Below the pieces are notes generated by a model, which was not told the origin of the DNA, ran no database searches, and worked only from the letters and a program-made list of their open reading frames with translations. From Enoplosus armatus (taxonomy: Eukaryota > Chordata > Actinopteri > Centrarchiformes > Enoplosidae), in the NCBI RefSeq assembly GCF_043641665.1, contig NC_092181.1, forward strand, positions 2,733,421 through 2,797,420: a DNA stretch of 64,000 nucleotides, given 5' to 3'. Below, one piece after another: positions 1-12,420 of the stretch. Positions within the stretch are counted from its first letter, which is position 1; each line of letters opens with the position of its first letter. The translations under genes were made by a program, and so were the position numbers.

Positions 1-27
1 CCGCGGTGCCTCCTCTCTCCTGTCCAG

Positions 28-1366
28 GCCCGGTGTTTGTGGTGCAGTGGCTGTTTGATGAGGCCCAGCTGACGGTCGACAACATCCACCTGACCGGACA
101 GCCCGTCCACGAGGGCCAGTGGAGGTACATACAGAACCTGGGACAGGAGCTGAGGAGCACACTGCGTGACGTACCGTAAGACTGAGAAACACACACACAC
201 ACACACACACTACTAGATACTGTAAAGTAAAAAAGATGTTGACTGTGTGATTCTGTGTTTCAAATGGCAGGGCGATGTTTGCTCCGGCCTGTCTGTCACA
301 TGAACTCATTACTAGAACGTAAGTAAAGGAACCTGGGATCTTAAAGGTTCTCGCCACTCAAAACATACATTGGTAACAATTCTTTTAAACAAATTTGAGG
401 GAACCTTATCAAAAATGTTGAATGTATGTTTAAGTGTTTATTTAAAAAGTTAGTATTAGCCAATTTATCATTCTTAGATTTTTGTCACTTGAATATCAAC
501 GTCGGCTTGAAAAGGTATCAAATGGTAAACGATATATATAACAGCTAAGTCTCATTCACCCAGTCACTCACATACCGATGGCGACCGAGCTGCCATGGAA
601 GGTGCTGGCCTCCATCGGGAACAACTTAGGGTTCAGTGTCTTCAACATGACTAGGGAGCCGGGGTTCGAACCCCCAGCCCGCTCAGGCTTTACCTCCCAC
701 CCAACAGCTCTGACCACTGCGCCACCATGCCGCCCAGGACAGTCCTTAGTCTCTAAGTACAACCTGGAGAAATTAAGTGGATATGTACCATAGTGTAAAC
801 CGTATGGTAAAATCTCTCATGCTGTATATCATCATATTGCTCAATCCTACCGTATAGTGGTACATTTTAATTTAATCCCATTATGTATAACAGTCCACAA
901 GATGCAAATTGAATGTATGTATGATTCTTATAGATATTTTGGGAGGGGTCCCTGAACGTTAAGTTATCTTCTTTCTCCGCTGCCTTTGAGCCTCCATCAC
1001 AATGTGTCCTCCTGTCCCTGCAGCTACTGGATGGACATTCAGGTGAAAGGCACCTCCCTGCCCAGAGCCCTCCATTGCTGGGACCGCAGCCTCCAAGACA
1101 ACAACCACATCAACGGCAGCCACGGCAACCACAACCACCAAAAGCACAAGACCCCACCTGTGAGGGGTTGCCCTCTACATTTGATTGACAGCTGCCCTTG
1201 GCCTCACTGTAATCCGTCCTGCCCGACTATTCGTGACCAGCTGACGGGACAGGAGATGAGCGTGATCCAGTTCCTGAAGCACATGGGCTTCGATGTGCAG
1301 AAGATGGCCCAGCAGCAGGGGATGGACCCCAGGACTCTACTGGGCATGCTCAATAACGGGAACTGA
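28..1366 (+). CDS. notum: NOTUM palmitoleoyl-protein carboxylesterase, C-terminal part (3 exons, 5' end outside window)
   Basis: Exons 28-175, 271-318 and 1024-1366 join in phase (2 nt carried over at both junctions) and end at TGA 1364-1366. The first exon enters with the last two bases of a codon after an AG at 26-27. The protein contains WLFDEAQLTVDN, PACLSHELI, VKGTSLPRALHCWDRSL and DSCPWPHCNPSCPT, which I recognise as the C-terminal third of NOTUM. Family knowledge: NOTUM is a secreted alpha/beta hydrolase that removes the palmitoleate from Wnt proteins and so blocks signalling. The histidine in CLSHE corresponds to the catalytic His; the catalytic Ser and Asp lie upstream of the window. 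The many Cys in the last exon fit the disulfide-rich secreted fold. A His/Asn-rich stretch (roughly 1100-1150) replaces a shorter linker in the human protein. Fish may have more than one notum copy, and I cannot tell which this is. Confidence 0.93.
189..211. repeat. (CA)n microsatellite
   Basis: An AC dinucleotide run of about 11 units just inside the first notum intron of the window, 13 bases after the donor site. Confidence 0.9.
640..745 (-). repeat. Degenerate tRNA-derived SINE in a notum intron
   Basis: Read on the minus strand, the stretch holds an A-box-like GTGGCGCAGTGG followed about 45 bases later by a B-box-like GGGTTCGAACCCC, the RNA polymerase III promoter layout of tRNA-headed fish SINEs. 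The spacing and the lack of a cloverleaf argue against a working tRNA. Confidence 0.6.
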
Positions 1367-2290
1367 GTTGCAGCAGTGTTAAGAGCAGCGTGAGTGAGCC
1401 ATGCTGCAGAGATGAGAAGGTGCTGAACATGAATGGAAGACGACAGGAACATAAACAACAGAACTCGAATGAGAAAACTGTCAGTACTTCCAAAGATCGT
1501 CTTCCGTCAGCAACAAACAAGACTCTGAAAAACTGAACGACACTTAAACTCACTTCAGTGCCGGATGAGTTTTGAAGACAAACACAATCAAACCAGAACG
1601 TTTGAGCTGTTTAAACACAACATATGGGATCACACGCTCCTTGTTTTAACATATAGACAGATATATACTGTAGATGTGCTATTATTGTGAGGTGTACACA
1701 AATACAATGGCTTTTGGGTACAGTGTGTATATATACAGTAAATATGTACCGTACATTATGTATGTGCAGCTGAGACTGTCATGGTGGCAGTCTAATACAG
1801 TCTGAGTTTTGATGGGAAACACCTCCCAGTTTGTTTCGTGGGGATTTGGCGCTCTCTTTTGTCGACTCCAAGTATCACATTCAGAAATCCATCTACGGTG
1901 CTGCTGTTTCTACCCTCCACCAAATATGCTGCTTTTTCTCATTTTGGAAAATTAATAATTTAATGGATAATATTTACTAATAAAAAAAGGTACAAATATT
2001 AAGATTATTACTTTGTTCTTCAGGTTACTTAAAAGTGCTTGTATATTTATTTTCCTATTGAAAATATATTTTATGTCTTGGAATCAGACACAGTTAGCTA
2101 CTGTAACAGTGTTACTTACTTTTTTTTTTTTTTTTACTTTTTCTTTGCATGTTTGTAGAAAAAAACACCTGTTTGCTAATAATACAAATTATGTCAGTTT
2201 TTCAGGCTGTTGAGTTGTAACAAATATTTTGTCGTGCTGCAGTAATGCCAGCACCTTGTATAAACACTAATAAATACAAATACAAGCAGA
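1367..2290 (+). other. notum: 3' untranslated region of notum
   Basis: AT-rich, non-coding sequence follows the notum stop codon. An AATAAA within the run near 2268-2275 is a likely polyadenylation signal. From there to the end of tmc6 at 2861 I see no gene, only AT-rich sequence; a TTTAAT (ATTAAA on the minus strand) near 2307 could serve the convergent tmc6 gene. Confidence 0.5.
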
Positions 2291-2860
2291 TATAACAAAA
2301 ACACAATTTAATTACAAAAGTATGACAACAAAGTGGTTATCATCATAACTCAAAACAAAATGGAAAAACAAGAAGCCACTTCCAGTATTATAATACTCAC
2401 ACCCAACACATCCAAAGTTCATCTACCACATACATACTGATAAAATTATTTAAAAAAAAATGTAAAAAGCATTAAAACCAACATTGTAGACTACATACAT
2501 TTTTTTGCTCCAGAAATAAGAATAAAAACTATTTGTTCACAGTTGATATGAAAAGTGCTTCTACGAGAGATAAACTGATAATACCAGCTTTTTTTTTTCA
2601 GGTTATACTGTCCGTCTGTTACATTCAGCTAAAGTTTGAGTTCAGGCATTTCATCTATAAACACAGTGTATAAAGCAGACAGCTTTGTTTCACCCGATAT
2701 TTCCACGTTGTTTGTTCCCCTCTCTACAAATGCTCCAGCCATTAAAATCCATGCCAGATATTTATCTACCAATTGCATAATACATCTGAATTTGATCACA
2801 CGAACAGTTCCGTGGTGTTATTCCTGTTATATCTCTGCTGGTTTAAGATTTCTCCAGACC

Positions 2861-3991
2861 TCAGTGCTCAGAGAATTGAGGAGGCTTTTCTACCGGAGAC
2901 AGAGAAGTTGGGATCTCAACAGCTCGAGTCCTAGAGGGAAAAAAGGAGGTAAGAGGAGGCCAGGCTATAGAGATTGTTTTAGCTTCAGACAAAAGTTGTG
3001 AAGCACCAGAGCAGGAAAGACCCACCTGACTTGTGAGTCTTCTAGTGGGGGTTCGTTTTTGCTCGTGGATAGACTGGAGGCGAGTGATCAGAAACTTCTT
3101 ATCCTCTCCCTCCTGAGCAGAGAGATGAAGAGAGGAAGGTGATCCAGATTCATCAGATTTAGCCTGTTGTATTATCTTTATCATTACATAGACTGAGAAG
3201 CAGAGCTGTATATACAGTATGTAGGTGATGTCTTACATTTTCTATCTGCTCCTGTAGTAAGCCAATGATCTTCCTTTGACCGTCCACCACCTGACTGTGG
3301 AAGTAGATGACTATCCTGATGGAAAGAAGAGGCATGAGATCAATACAACCAGCACTGATCTCAATAATAATGCAGTATGAGTTTACCACCCTGCAGCAGC
3401 TGTGTGTGTGTGTGTGTACTCACAGGAAGATGCCTGCTCCCACAAACAGGAAGAGAGGGTTTTCCACCAGGTAGGAGTGAGCCCTGGCCAGCAGGGACAG
3501 GTTGGGGTTATCTTTTTCTAGTTCTTCCACCCAGCGCTTCCCCGCCTGGATCATCGTTTTGAGCCCGCGGAATGGACCGCATGATGAGGAGGGTGTGATA
3601 CTGAGGACGGAAGACAGATGCTGACACTTGCAGCACGCACATCACATGGGAATCTCCATTTAATTGACCTTTCTCTGAGGTGAATGTTACCATGGCCGCG
3701 GGAAAAAACCTTTTGGTTGGTTGGCAAGTGTCCAATAAAATCCAATAACATAGTTCTTGTAAACAGTTTCACACCTGATCTAAATCAGTGCACAAAGTGT
3801 TTTAAACTACAGGTAACCATAGCATCAATAGCTCTGCTTGACACTATTTATTAACATTTACATTGGCAAACTAATTGGTACTTTGTTAGTGGGATAGCAG
3901 TGTGTGTGCGTACAGTATGTGTGTTTATTAGTGCCATGTAAAACTTGTTTTCTAAACTTCAATAAGAAAATGACTGAATGAACAAAATGTA

Positions 3992-4028
<37 letters not shown>

Positions 4029-7000
4029 CTCCACATGGTGTACGTGACACACACAGAGGCACCGAGGAAGGATGGGAAGCAGAGGAGCGTGATGAAGATG
4101 GTGGTCATCTGGCTGACTCTGTATGGCTTCCTGGGGGCCTGACAGTTCATCATCACGCTGCTCTGTGTGGAAAACAACAAACACGGGCTGGGGTCAAAGG
4201 TCACCGCTTCCATCACAACTGTCAGAAGCTCCAGAACAAGAAATCTGACAAAAACTATTGTCCGCTGAGCTTAAGACTGTGTTGCCCAAGGCCACAGATG
4301 ACCTTTCATGCAGACAGAAATTCTAATGGCAAAATAGACAGAGATTTAACAATTTTTACATAAATATACTATACACATATTACACAGTGTACACAATCCA
4401 TACTTTATGGTTACTGTACTGACACCATTTACAGACAAACAGATCCAGGGTGAGAAGGTGGCAATAATCTAAAGCTGTCCAATAGGCTGAGAGTTGCTGA
4501 AGGCACGCCACTACAAGGAATCATTTCAACCATAACATAAAAAAAACAGGATTGTACTTATATACATATACTTATGTACTTATATTTCCCCATTAAAGTA
4601 CCTTCTTAATGTAAAAGAGCAGCAAGAGTTTGAGTATCTGCACTGCAGGCAGGAGAGGAGTGAAGAGAACACCCAACCTGAAAAACACAAAGTTCATTGT
4701 CATTACCCAGAAACCATTTGATTTACTCAACATAAAGGTGTGTACATCTCGACAAGACGTTTTGTACCAGGCCAACGTCTGTCCGTAGATGAGTTCAAGG
4801 ACATTCCTGGCGATATCAAACACTGGTTTCCTCCTCCTCTTCAGCACCCTCTCAGAAAACAACCTGCAGGCAACAGGAGGAGGAATGAGATGGTTTAATA
4901 CGATATAGTAAAAGAACAGTAAGAAATGGACCAAGAAAAGGGAAGTTACAATGAATTTTAAAACTTGGGAGGGACTGAAAGAAATACAGAGGGCTTTTTC
5001 TATGAATTAACAACCTCCACAGAAACTCTCCAAACAAGGAGTCCAGTAGAGTGAAGATGAAGTCCATGAGTAGGAAACGATAAAGCTCCTGGCCAACAAA
5101 ACTCTCCCAGCACTGGAAACAATATTTTCGAAACAGAGTCAGCTATTAAACAAATACCACACTGAGCAAAATAAACTCGATTGATCAAGAGTATTAATAT
5201 AATATGATGTCTCATCATTTATGTCACCTTCAATCCAATAATATTCGGGTCAGCAGCCACCCGGCCCAGCCAGTGGTAGCACAGGACTCCAAGCACGCTT
5301 ACTTTCAACATCAAGTTTCTAGAAACACAGACAGCAAACATGTTAACAACCAAAACCATCTGTTCTGCACTTCTTTAAACTCTGACATCAGCGAACTCGC
5401 AACATGCAGTTCCTCTGCTCGTACCTGCCGATGGCGACATATGTGCGTACAGAAGGCGACTCGTAGTCCTCCATCCAGGCTGCGAGGTTGAACATGCCAG
5501 GCAGCAGCAGGTTGATGAGCGACACCACCACGGGGAGAGCCAGCAGACTGGCCTCATGCAACAAGGGGTCCCGGATGGCACTACGAGAACTTTGCTGGAG
5601 GTTCTGTCGGGGAGAGAGAGCGAGAGAGCCAAAGACAGATGATTTGGAGAAAGCTCAGCCTGCAACTAGATGATGGGCTCTTTGATGTTACTGCTGGTTG
5701 TTCCGTCATCTTCCAGCTGTTGGAAATTACTTCTTAAACCGTATTGATTTTTAACTGATTTTTGTTATTCGACTCTTTTAACAACTAGCAGCACTGCTGT
5801 GAGCCAGTGTATGCTTTAAAATCAAGACAGTAGAAACAGCAAGATATGTTTAGATGGGACTGTTTTATATAAAGCAAATATGTAGCCAATCAGCAGTTTG
5901 TTTGAGATACAGAAGCATTATTGACTTGATTGGACCTGACAGAAAGTATGGGGGCCAGCAGGGGCGTACTGTATGTATTAAGGGTTGCTTTAAGAAACAT
6001 AAAAAACAAAGACTGTATAACAGAGGACAACAAATGCTGTCTAAAGTCTGATTATCCAACAATAACTATTTTGATCCTTAGTAAATGTTGACTTTGGACC
6101 CTGAAAGCGCCCCGTCTCACCTGGTGCATGTGACCAGAGAAGTAGTAAATACCAAGCACACAGGCAGTCGTGCTTGCTATGCAGATAGCCCATGCCAGGC
6201 CATGAACCATCAGTCTCCACAGCTTCTGGGACACAGTGTTCTTGACATTCTTATGATTCACCTCCGCTAGCAGTTCCTGGAGAGGGTGGAGGAAGGAGAG
6301 AGAGAGAGATGATTTGAGGGCGACAGAGGGTGAGAGAGAGGGACAAAGGAGGAATATTGTGAGGGAAACAGAGGGATGACGAAGGAAAAGAATGTATTCG
6401 ATCATCACATTCCTGTCTGTCAACTATGTGACAGAGAAGGAGACAAAGAGAGGGAGGATGTGTTTTTGTAAATGAATGTGTGTGTGTGTGTGTGTGTGTT
6501 TACATGTACCTTGAGCTGGGTGCAGATATTCTCAGACATGAGTTTGACAGAGGTTTTCTTAATGACCTTGAAGTCCCAGGAGCAGAGGACCTTCATGGCC
6601 AAGATACTGTGAGATTTGTCAATTCGGAAGCTCTGACCAAACGACTTTGACATGCTGTTGGGAAATTGCACATTAACACGCTTCATCAGATATCATTACA
6701 CTTACATACTATCTTATAATATACTATACTATACACTGTACTATAGTTCTTGTTAAGACGTGCATTTTTATCTTCTTTTTAAAAAAACAAACACTCTGTA
6801 CCTGTACACAAGGATGATACATGTGATGAAGAAAGCCACTCCTATAGTGAAGAAGTACGCAAGTGGCATGTTGTAAGAGTGGTGCTTCGACACGCAGTCC
6901 AGCCTGGTTCCATTGGACCCGGAGACATTCTGCCCTCCAACATCATCCCTGCAGCTCTCATGCAATGTGTAGTTACAGTAGTATCCATAGTACATCACTG

Positions 7001-10000
7001 TGTCTGAGAAATAGCCCTGAGACAGAAGGAGATAGGGAGAGACAGTCATTTGCTTCACAAGTAACTTTATTTTTCATGTGGGTCAAAACCTACAAAGTAA
7101 ACATGGTTATTTACCTTGCTAGCATATTTTTGGATCTCCTCCGCACATGTTTAATGACAAAAATACATACAATACATCTACTCCTTCTACCTCACTGGAA
7201 AATTCAGACTGTGAATATATCTTTAGTATCAAAAGTCTAACTGCTTCTACTTCACTGGAAGTCCTTTCTCAGAGTGTGTGCACTGGGGGCTTCAAGTTTC
7301 CATATCACATTTGTGTAAGTTGCATATTGAGTCATAACTGGTTTCCAAACTAGTTGTGTTATCACAAAATCCTGTTCCTGTGTACCCATGTTAAACTGAG
7401 ATTTAAACTTTCAGCAGATGAATGTGAAAACAGCCTTCAGGTGTCAAAACATTCTGCACAGTGAAGCTCAAATATCCAAATGAAGTACCAATCGGCAAAA
7501 CAGTTTTTAATGGAGGGGGACTTTAATTCCAGCTGTTCAAAGATGATTGTTATTGGAAACTCATCATACAGGTTTAAAGCTTCTGAACACACATCATGGA
7601 TGTGGTGAGTGTTTGCTACACACTGAGGCCTCATAGCGTGCGAGAGGTGTTGCAACAACATGTCACCACGGCACACGGCTTACCGCTCCGGTGAGGAGCT
7701 CCAGTCCAGAGAAGGAGCGTCTCCCCGCAGGCAGCATTGGAGGGTGCACTGCCTGAGGCAGAACCAAGAACGCACCCGTCACCAGGAACAGAAAGAGGTT
7801 GAAGAAGAGAAGGGTCTTGAGGAACAGGAAGTATGAGAGGACTCCAGTGCCAAAACGCCCGCTCACTCTCTTGAGGGCCACTTGCCACAGCTGGAGGGAG
7901 TGCAGGAAGGACAGCCAGCTGTACCAACTCTGTCTCGCAGCCTGGGAGGACAAAGTGTGGGAGTACAGGGGGGAAAAAAATCACTGTAATCTCAAAATCA
8001 ACAATCACTATATATCATTATATATTATTTAAGAAAAAAAAGAAACAGAAACTTGTCCATGTTCTACTAAAAATGATTCACAATGCAGCAGCACTATTCC
8101 AGGCAAAGTGTACACAAGTGTTTGTCGTTTAGCTTTTGTGAGTCTGAAAACTGTCACTCACACCCTCAGAGCCGTAAATTGGGCAATAGACTCGCTCTAT
8201 ACTGCCTTGATAACGACACCTACAGGAAGAACCCACTGACACTCAATTACAGCCTTAGAGAACAATGTGTTCTGCTGCCTTTTTATGTTTCTGTGTCCCA
8301 TTTCTCATTTGAGAGATGATATTAATTTACATGTCTTTAAGACAATACAGCACACCTTAAGTATACATTTCATCAGCAATGTTTCGAAACAGGAACAAAC
8401 AGGAGGTCCGTGAGTCTAGACAGATGACGTTATGATTGCGTATAAACCTGTGAACACAAATCGAAACAGTCACAATGTTCCCACTGTGTTCAAAGGGCGG
8501 AGCATCTTTGTTACTATACCTGCAGACTGTAAACAACATCACTACACCTGCACTTCCCTACATTTAAACTGTATTTCATTTGCTTTAGTGCTAGTTAGGA
8601 AGCACTAACAATAATACTGTCTAATCCCTGCTCATCAGCTCACCTAAATCAAATGCACCTATCATTAATTTCATGAGCTGCGGTTGTGTTTTCCATGATA
8701 TTACACCTCAGTGACACTCGTGAGGATAACCCAGGTAAAAGTCATTAATGTAGTGCTTCTTGTATCTTTGACAATCAAACAGGAAAGCATGTAAAACAGA
8801 AGCAGACAAGCCACTGAGTGAATTTTAAGCTTTGAGATGTGAAGTGCTCAGAAAAATGGAAATTTGAACATCTTTCAACACACAATTCAATGAGAACTGG
8901 GCAAACTCCATCTGCTGAAGAAGATTGTATAATACAATCGTAAAGCTCCATGTCAGAGGTAAAAGGGCTCGTGTGGGAAAAGAAGAAATAAATACAAGAA
9001 GCAGAACACAGAAAGATGTTTCTGGTGGTTTAAGTGACTTACAATGATGATGTAATATTTGAGTTGACTGCAACAGGGGATCTTACTGCCAGAAAGCGTG
9101 CGTTTCTCCTTTTGTAATGCTAACCTCCTGTAGACAGAGAGACAAAGAGAGAAATTTAGACTGATCCATAGAAAAACACAATGAATCTAAACAGGAGTAA
9201 TGAGGACAAGGACCACATCTACCTGAGTTCACTCTTCTCAGCCACACTGAGAGGCATCGCTCTGAGCATCCTGATTCTGTCGCTTATTGACAGGTTCTGC
9301 AGGTTGTTCACCAAACGTTCCCTCTTACTCACTGTAACACACACACACATTATCAACTTGTCAAACACAGATGAGTTTTTATCTTAGTGTCCTATCAGTG
9401 AATGCCATTCTCCTCACCCTCTGCGCCCTCTGCGTCCAAAATATCTCCTTCGACGCCGTAGCCTCGTATGCTCGGTCTGGCAGAGCGAGAGAAGTCTCGG
9501 ATGGAGGGTCTGCTCTGCTTGCGTCTCCGAAGCTGCATGGTCCTGTTGTAGTACTGAGAGATGATGGCTCCCCTGCTGCGACCTGACAGAGAAAGAGGAT
9601 CAGGCTGTTCAGAGATGGGATCAGCGGCATTTACTGCCTCAAAGGCGCTCCGCCAACACTGAATTAACCAAATTGGCAAGACAATGGCTTCAGGATTTCT
9701 CATCTCTATCTCCTTTTTTTAATATTTTGAATGAAATAACCATTTCATGACAAAAAAATGCCAGATCTGTATCAGCACTAAAACCAAAACCAGGGACAAA
9801 GAGAGATGCAACAAAGTTCCCCAGCTGGACTCAAACCAGGGACATTGCGTTTCATGGACAGTGCCTTAGCCTCTAAGCAATGGGGATGCCACAAATCAAA
9901 TTCATTGTTCTTTGGCAAAAGGCTCGTCAGTCCACCAAACCTCAAATAGGTTCATAAATGTTTGAGATGCCCACTAAAAACAAGATATGAAAGAATCAAT

Positions 10001-12159
10001 GGAAGATGCACAACAGTAAAGTACCATGTAGACCATGTAGATTTAAATGACTTGATGTGGCTGTTTGCAGAGGGGAAGTACTGAAAGATGAGCACTTATC
10101 AGCCACTTACGTTTCCTATCTTGAAAGTCAAATCAGCAGATATGTCATGTGGCACGGCTGAGGAAATCAGCTATCGAGCCTTCTGCACCAACAAGCTGAA
10201 GCACCTGACCTGCCACAGTTGCTGACAGGAAGATGGCGGAGAAACTGCTTCCCCATGAAACTCTGCTCAACTGAAATGTCAACACGTGCACCAGTACAGT
10301 CAGGTTAAGTGTCCAGGTCTCACAGAACCAACCCAGGCTAACACAGTACCTTACTTTATTGGCTAAGTATGGTACTATAGGGCACTTTCAACAAGAGCAA
10401 CTATCAACGCACATACAATGTGTCCTATGTGGTGAAACGAAATGTAAATGTTTAAGGAACTATGAAAAACAGCCATGTTCTCAGCAAGTATACACTTTGC
10501 ACTGGGCTTTGAATGAGGTTCAACAAACCAAGGGTGGTAAAAGTGATCTCAACCCTGAGAGTGATGTTAAAATAATACAATAACAAAACTATTCAGCCTA
10601 TAAACATGCAAGCAGCAGCCCACTGCAGCAGTCTACAGTACCACCAAACCTCACTCTGTACTACATGATACCACTTAGTATTTTAACTGGCCTTCTGCAG
10701 GACTCACCGATAGTGCGACTGGGCATGGAGGACAGGACCTTCAAGGTGGCAGAGGACCAACGTTCACCTATGAGGGGGTCTGTCTGTCTCTCATCAACCT
10801 CCCACTCCACGTCCCTTCGCACGTGCCTACTTCCTCTAAACCCATGTCCAGGGCTGGACAGGTAGCCCACATGGTCTGTGGAATTAGAGGAATTAAAACA
10901 CATTGAAAAACATTGCTACTTTTTAGCCTCAATATCTATAATGTGAGGATTGTGTGGATAGACACAAGATGGTTTTGATCACTGATGCTGAATGTAATAT
11001 GGACACCAAAAAGTTTGCAGAGACACATTCAATGTTCATTTTACTCAGCTACTCAGCATTTATTACTTTTGTATCTTGTGAGACCAGAAAGTGACATTTA
11101 AACCATATCACAATATTACTATAACCAAATCCCAGATATGTAGTCTGGGATATCAATGTTATATTCACATAATACCAAGCTTTAGTACAAATTCAGCCCT
11201 CCACATGCAGACATGCAGATACAACACAAGAGTACCTCCACCCTCCTCGTCCAGTTCTCTCTGCAGCTGCTGCAGCTCCAAGGCGTCAGACAGTCCTTCA
11301 TTCTGACTCTGCTCTGCTATCAGCTGGCTGAACGAGTCATGAACTACTTCCTCATCTACTGGGCTCCTGACAGAGGGACACATAGACATAAGAACAGACA
11401 AAAAGACAGAAAAGAGAGTATAAACACAGGTTAGATTCAAAGACACACTTCAATACAGATCAAGAGTGCTCTGAGGACTGTTGGCCACTGACAACACGAC
11501 AGATAAAACGCAATGACCTTCTGACTCAGTCACCAGTTGTCTCATGGGGGGAAACTGCAACCAAACAGCCCATTCATTTGTGGGCAGTACAGCCCAGATT
11601 GCCTTCTGTGCGGTCTTCTTCCTGCACTATATCGATGCACTGTGAGTCAAAGCCGACTAGAGTGTTTTTACACAGCTAGCACAAAAAGAGTTCCACGCAG
11701 AAGCCAATCAGGACTGTACTGTTTTCACATGGAAACATTCACTCTCACATGGATAGACTGTATACACACACACAAATATATTCAAACATGCTTTCAGCCA
11801 AACAAATATGAGTCTTTTTATGGAGACAATAAAGTGGAGGTTAGCAGTTGGCCACATGGTTTAAAAAAACATAAATGAAAGCCCTGGGAGACTGTGAATT
11901 ATGATCTGCCTTCCCGTTTAGTATCAACATCAAGACATCAAACAGCATTAATCCTGTCATCTCGGTTCTTTATCCTCCTGCCACCCTCACGGCCTTCATG
12001 TTCAGTAGCACTAGGTTTTACTGACTTAAAACAGCAAACCAAACAGAAAAAAAAGAAAACAGGAGAGACGTGAAGAGATAGAGAGGAGTACCAAAACACT
12101 TACTCCAGTCCAGCTTCCATGAGAGGGTACATCAAGTCAAAGTTAACATTTCGAGCCAT
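2861..12159 (-). CDS. tmc6: Transmembrane channel-like protein 6 (EVER1-type), 19 coding exons
   Basis: Coding exons on the minus strand: 12159-12104, 11366-11236, 10875-10708, 9582-9418, 9331-9223, 9127-9043, 7941-7684, 7016-6802, 6654-6510, 6276-6121, 5603-5425, 5318-5228, 5112-5015, 4863-4768, 4677-4602, 4162-4029, 3600-3424, 3315-3237 and 3163-2861; every junction keeps frame, about 906 residues. The start codon at 12159 opens [20 protein letters not shown] hydrophilic N-terminus precedes the first membrane helix (about residues 268-300). The TMC signature [13 protein letters not shown] is intact near residue 587, and SSCGPFRG lies before the last helices. Known role: TMC6 and TMC8 form an endoplasmic-reticulum complex linked to zinc transport, CIB1 and human papillomavirus resistance. 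The assignment to TMC6 rather than another TMC rests on the divergent neighbour tmc8 and human-like gene order. The C-terminus is uncertain: a CAG|GTGGGT near 3027 could be a donor, giving a shorter exon 19 and another terminal exon. Confidence 0.92.
3994..4026. repeat. (GT)n microsatellite next to a tmc6 donor site
   Basis: A TG run of about 16 units ends directly at the donor of the tmc6 exon 4162-4029, so on the gene strand the intron opens with GT followed by a CA tract. A shorter TG run lies at about 3401-3418, beside the next donor site. Confidence 0.9.
6477..6500. repeat. (GT)n microsatellite in a tmc6 intron
   Basis: A TG run of about 12 units, 10 bases from the donor of tmc6 exon 6654-6510. 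Confidence 0.9.
7942..9042. other. tmc6 intron, nothing recognised
   Basis: AT-rich intron of 1.1 kb between tmc6 exons 9127-9043 and 7941-7684. I see no coding exon, RNA gene or recognisable mobile element in it. The neighbouring 667-base intron at 7017-7683 holds a short imperfect duplication (about 17 bases, CTTCTACYTCACTGGAA) near 7182 and 7243. Confidence 0.4.
9785..9893 (-). repeat. tRNA-derived SINE in a tmc6 intron
   Basis: On the minus strand a degenerate tRNA-like head (CTAAGGCACTG, then CCCTGGTTTGAGTCCAGC as B box) is followed by GGGGAACTTTGTTGCAT and a pyrimidine-rich tail. The same head-tail arrangement recurs at 49590-49702, so this is one dispersed family. The rest of the 1.1 kb intron (9583-10707) shows nothing recognisable. 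Confidence 0.65.
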
Positions 12160-12420
12160 TCTTCGTCTCCTCCGACAGTCTCGATCTGTCCGGCCGTCTG
12201 TCTCTTTGTCGACCAATCGCAGAGGGATCACACCCTCACCTGCTCAGACCTGTACTCCACTCCCACCATGGTGTTTACTCGTCTACATGAGAGAGGAGGG
12301 GAAAAGGAGGGGGAGGCGGGGCGGTGGGAAGTGAGTGAGTTAGAGGTAATGCCAGCACCTTGGAATTTGAACGCTCTTGTCATGTTCCTGCTTGTGCTGC
12401 GCACACTTTTAGCTACATGG
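12160..12420 (-). promoter_or_regulatory. Candidate tmc6 proximal promoter and 5' leader
   Basis: Just upstream of the tmc6 start codon lie a CCAAT box on the plus strand (about 12213), CpG-containing sequence and a GC box (GGCGGGGCGG, about 12313-12322). I could not find a convincing splice acceptor with a pyrimidine tract between here and the start codon, which favours a transcription start in this stretch. The alternative is the far-upstream exon proposed at 15757. Confidence 0.3.

Noticed and set aside
650..740. A functional tRNA gene on the minus strand
   Set aside because: A- and B-box-like motifs are present, but no cloverleaf or anticodon arm can be drawn; a SINE explains them better.
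578..793. Open frames on both strands in the notum intron
   Set aside because: They cover a tRNA-derived SINE and lie between two notum exons that splice in phase; no protein family pattern.
28..1366. First gene taken as TNRC6C because that gene neighbours TMC6 in human
   Set aside because: The residues match the Cys-rich C-terminus of NOTUM, not the RRM-containing end of TNRC6 proteins.
2636..3001. 121-residue plus-strand open frame
   Set aside because: It overlaps the last tmc6 exon on the opposite strand and shows no family resemblance.
10359..10583. 74-residue frame in a tmc6 intron with several Cys
   Set aside because: Looked briefly like a zinc-finger fragment, but the Cys spacing is irregular and there are no splice sites or repeats of the motif.
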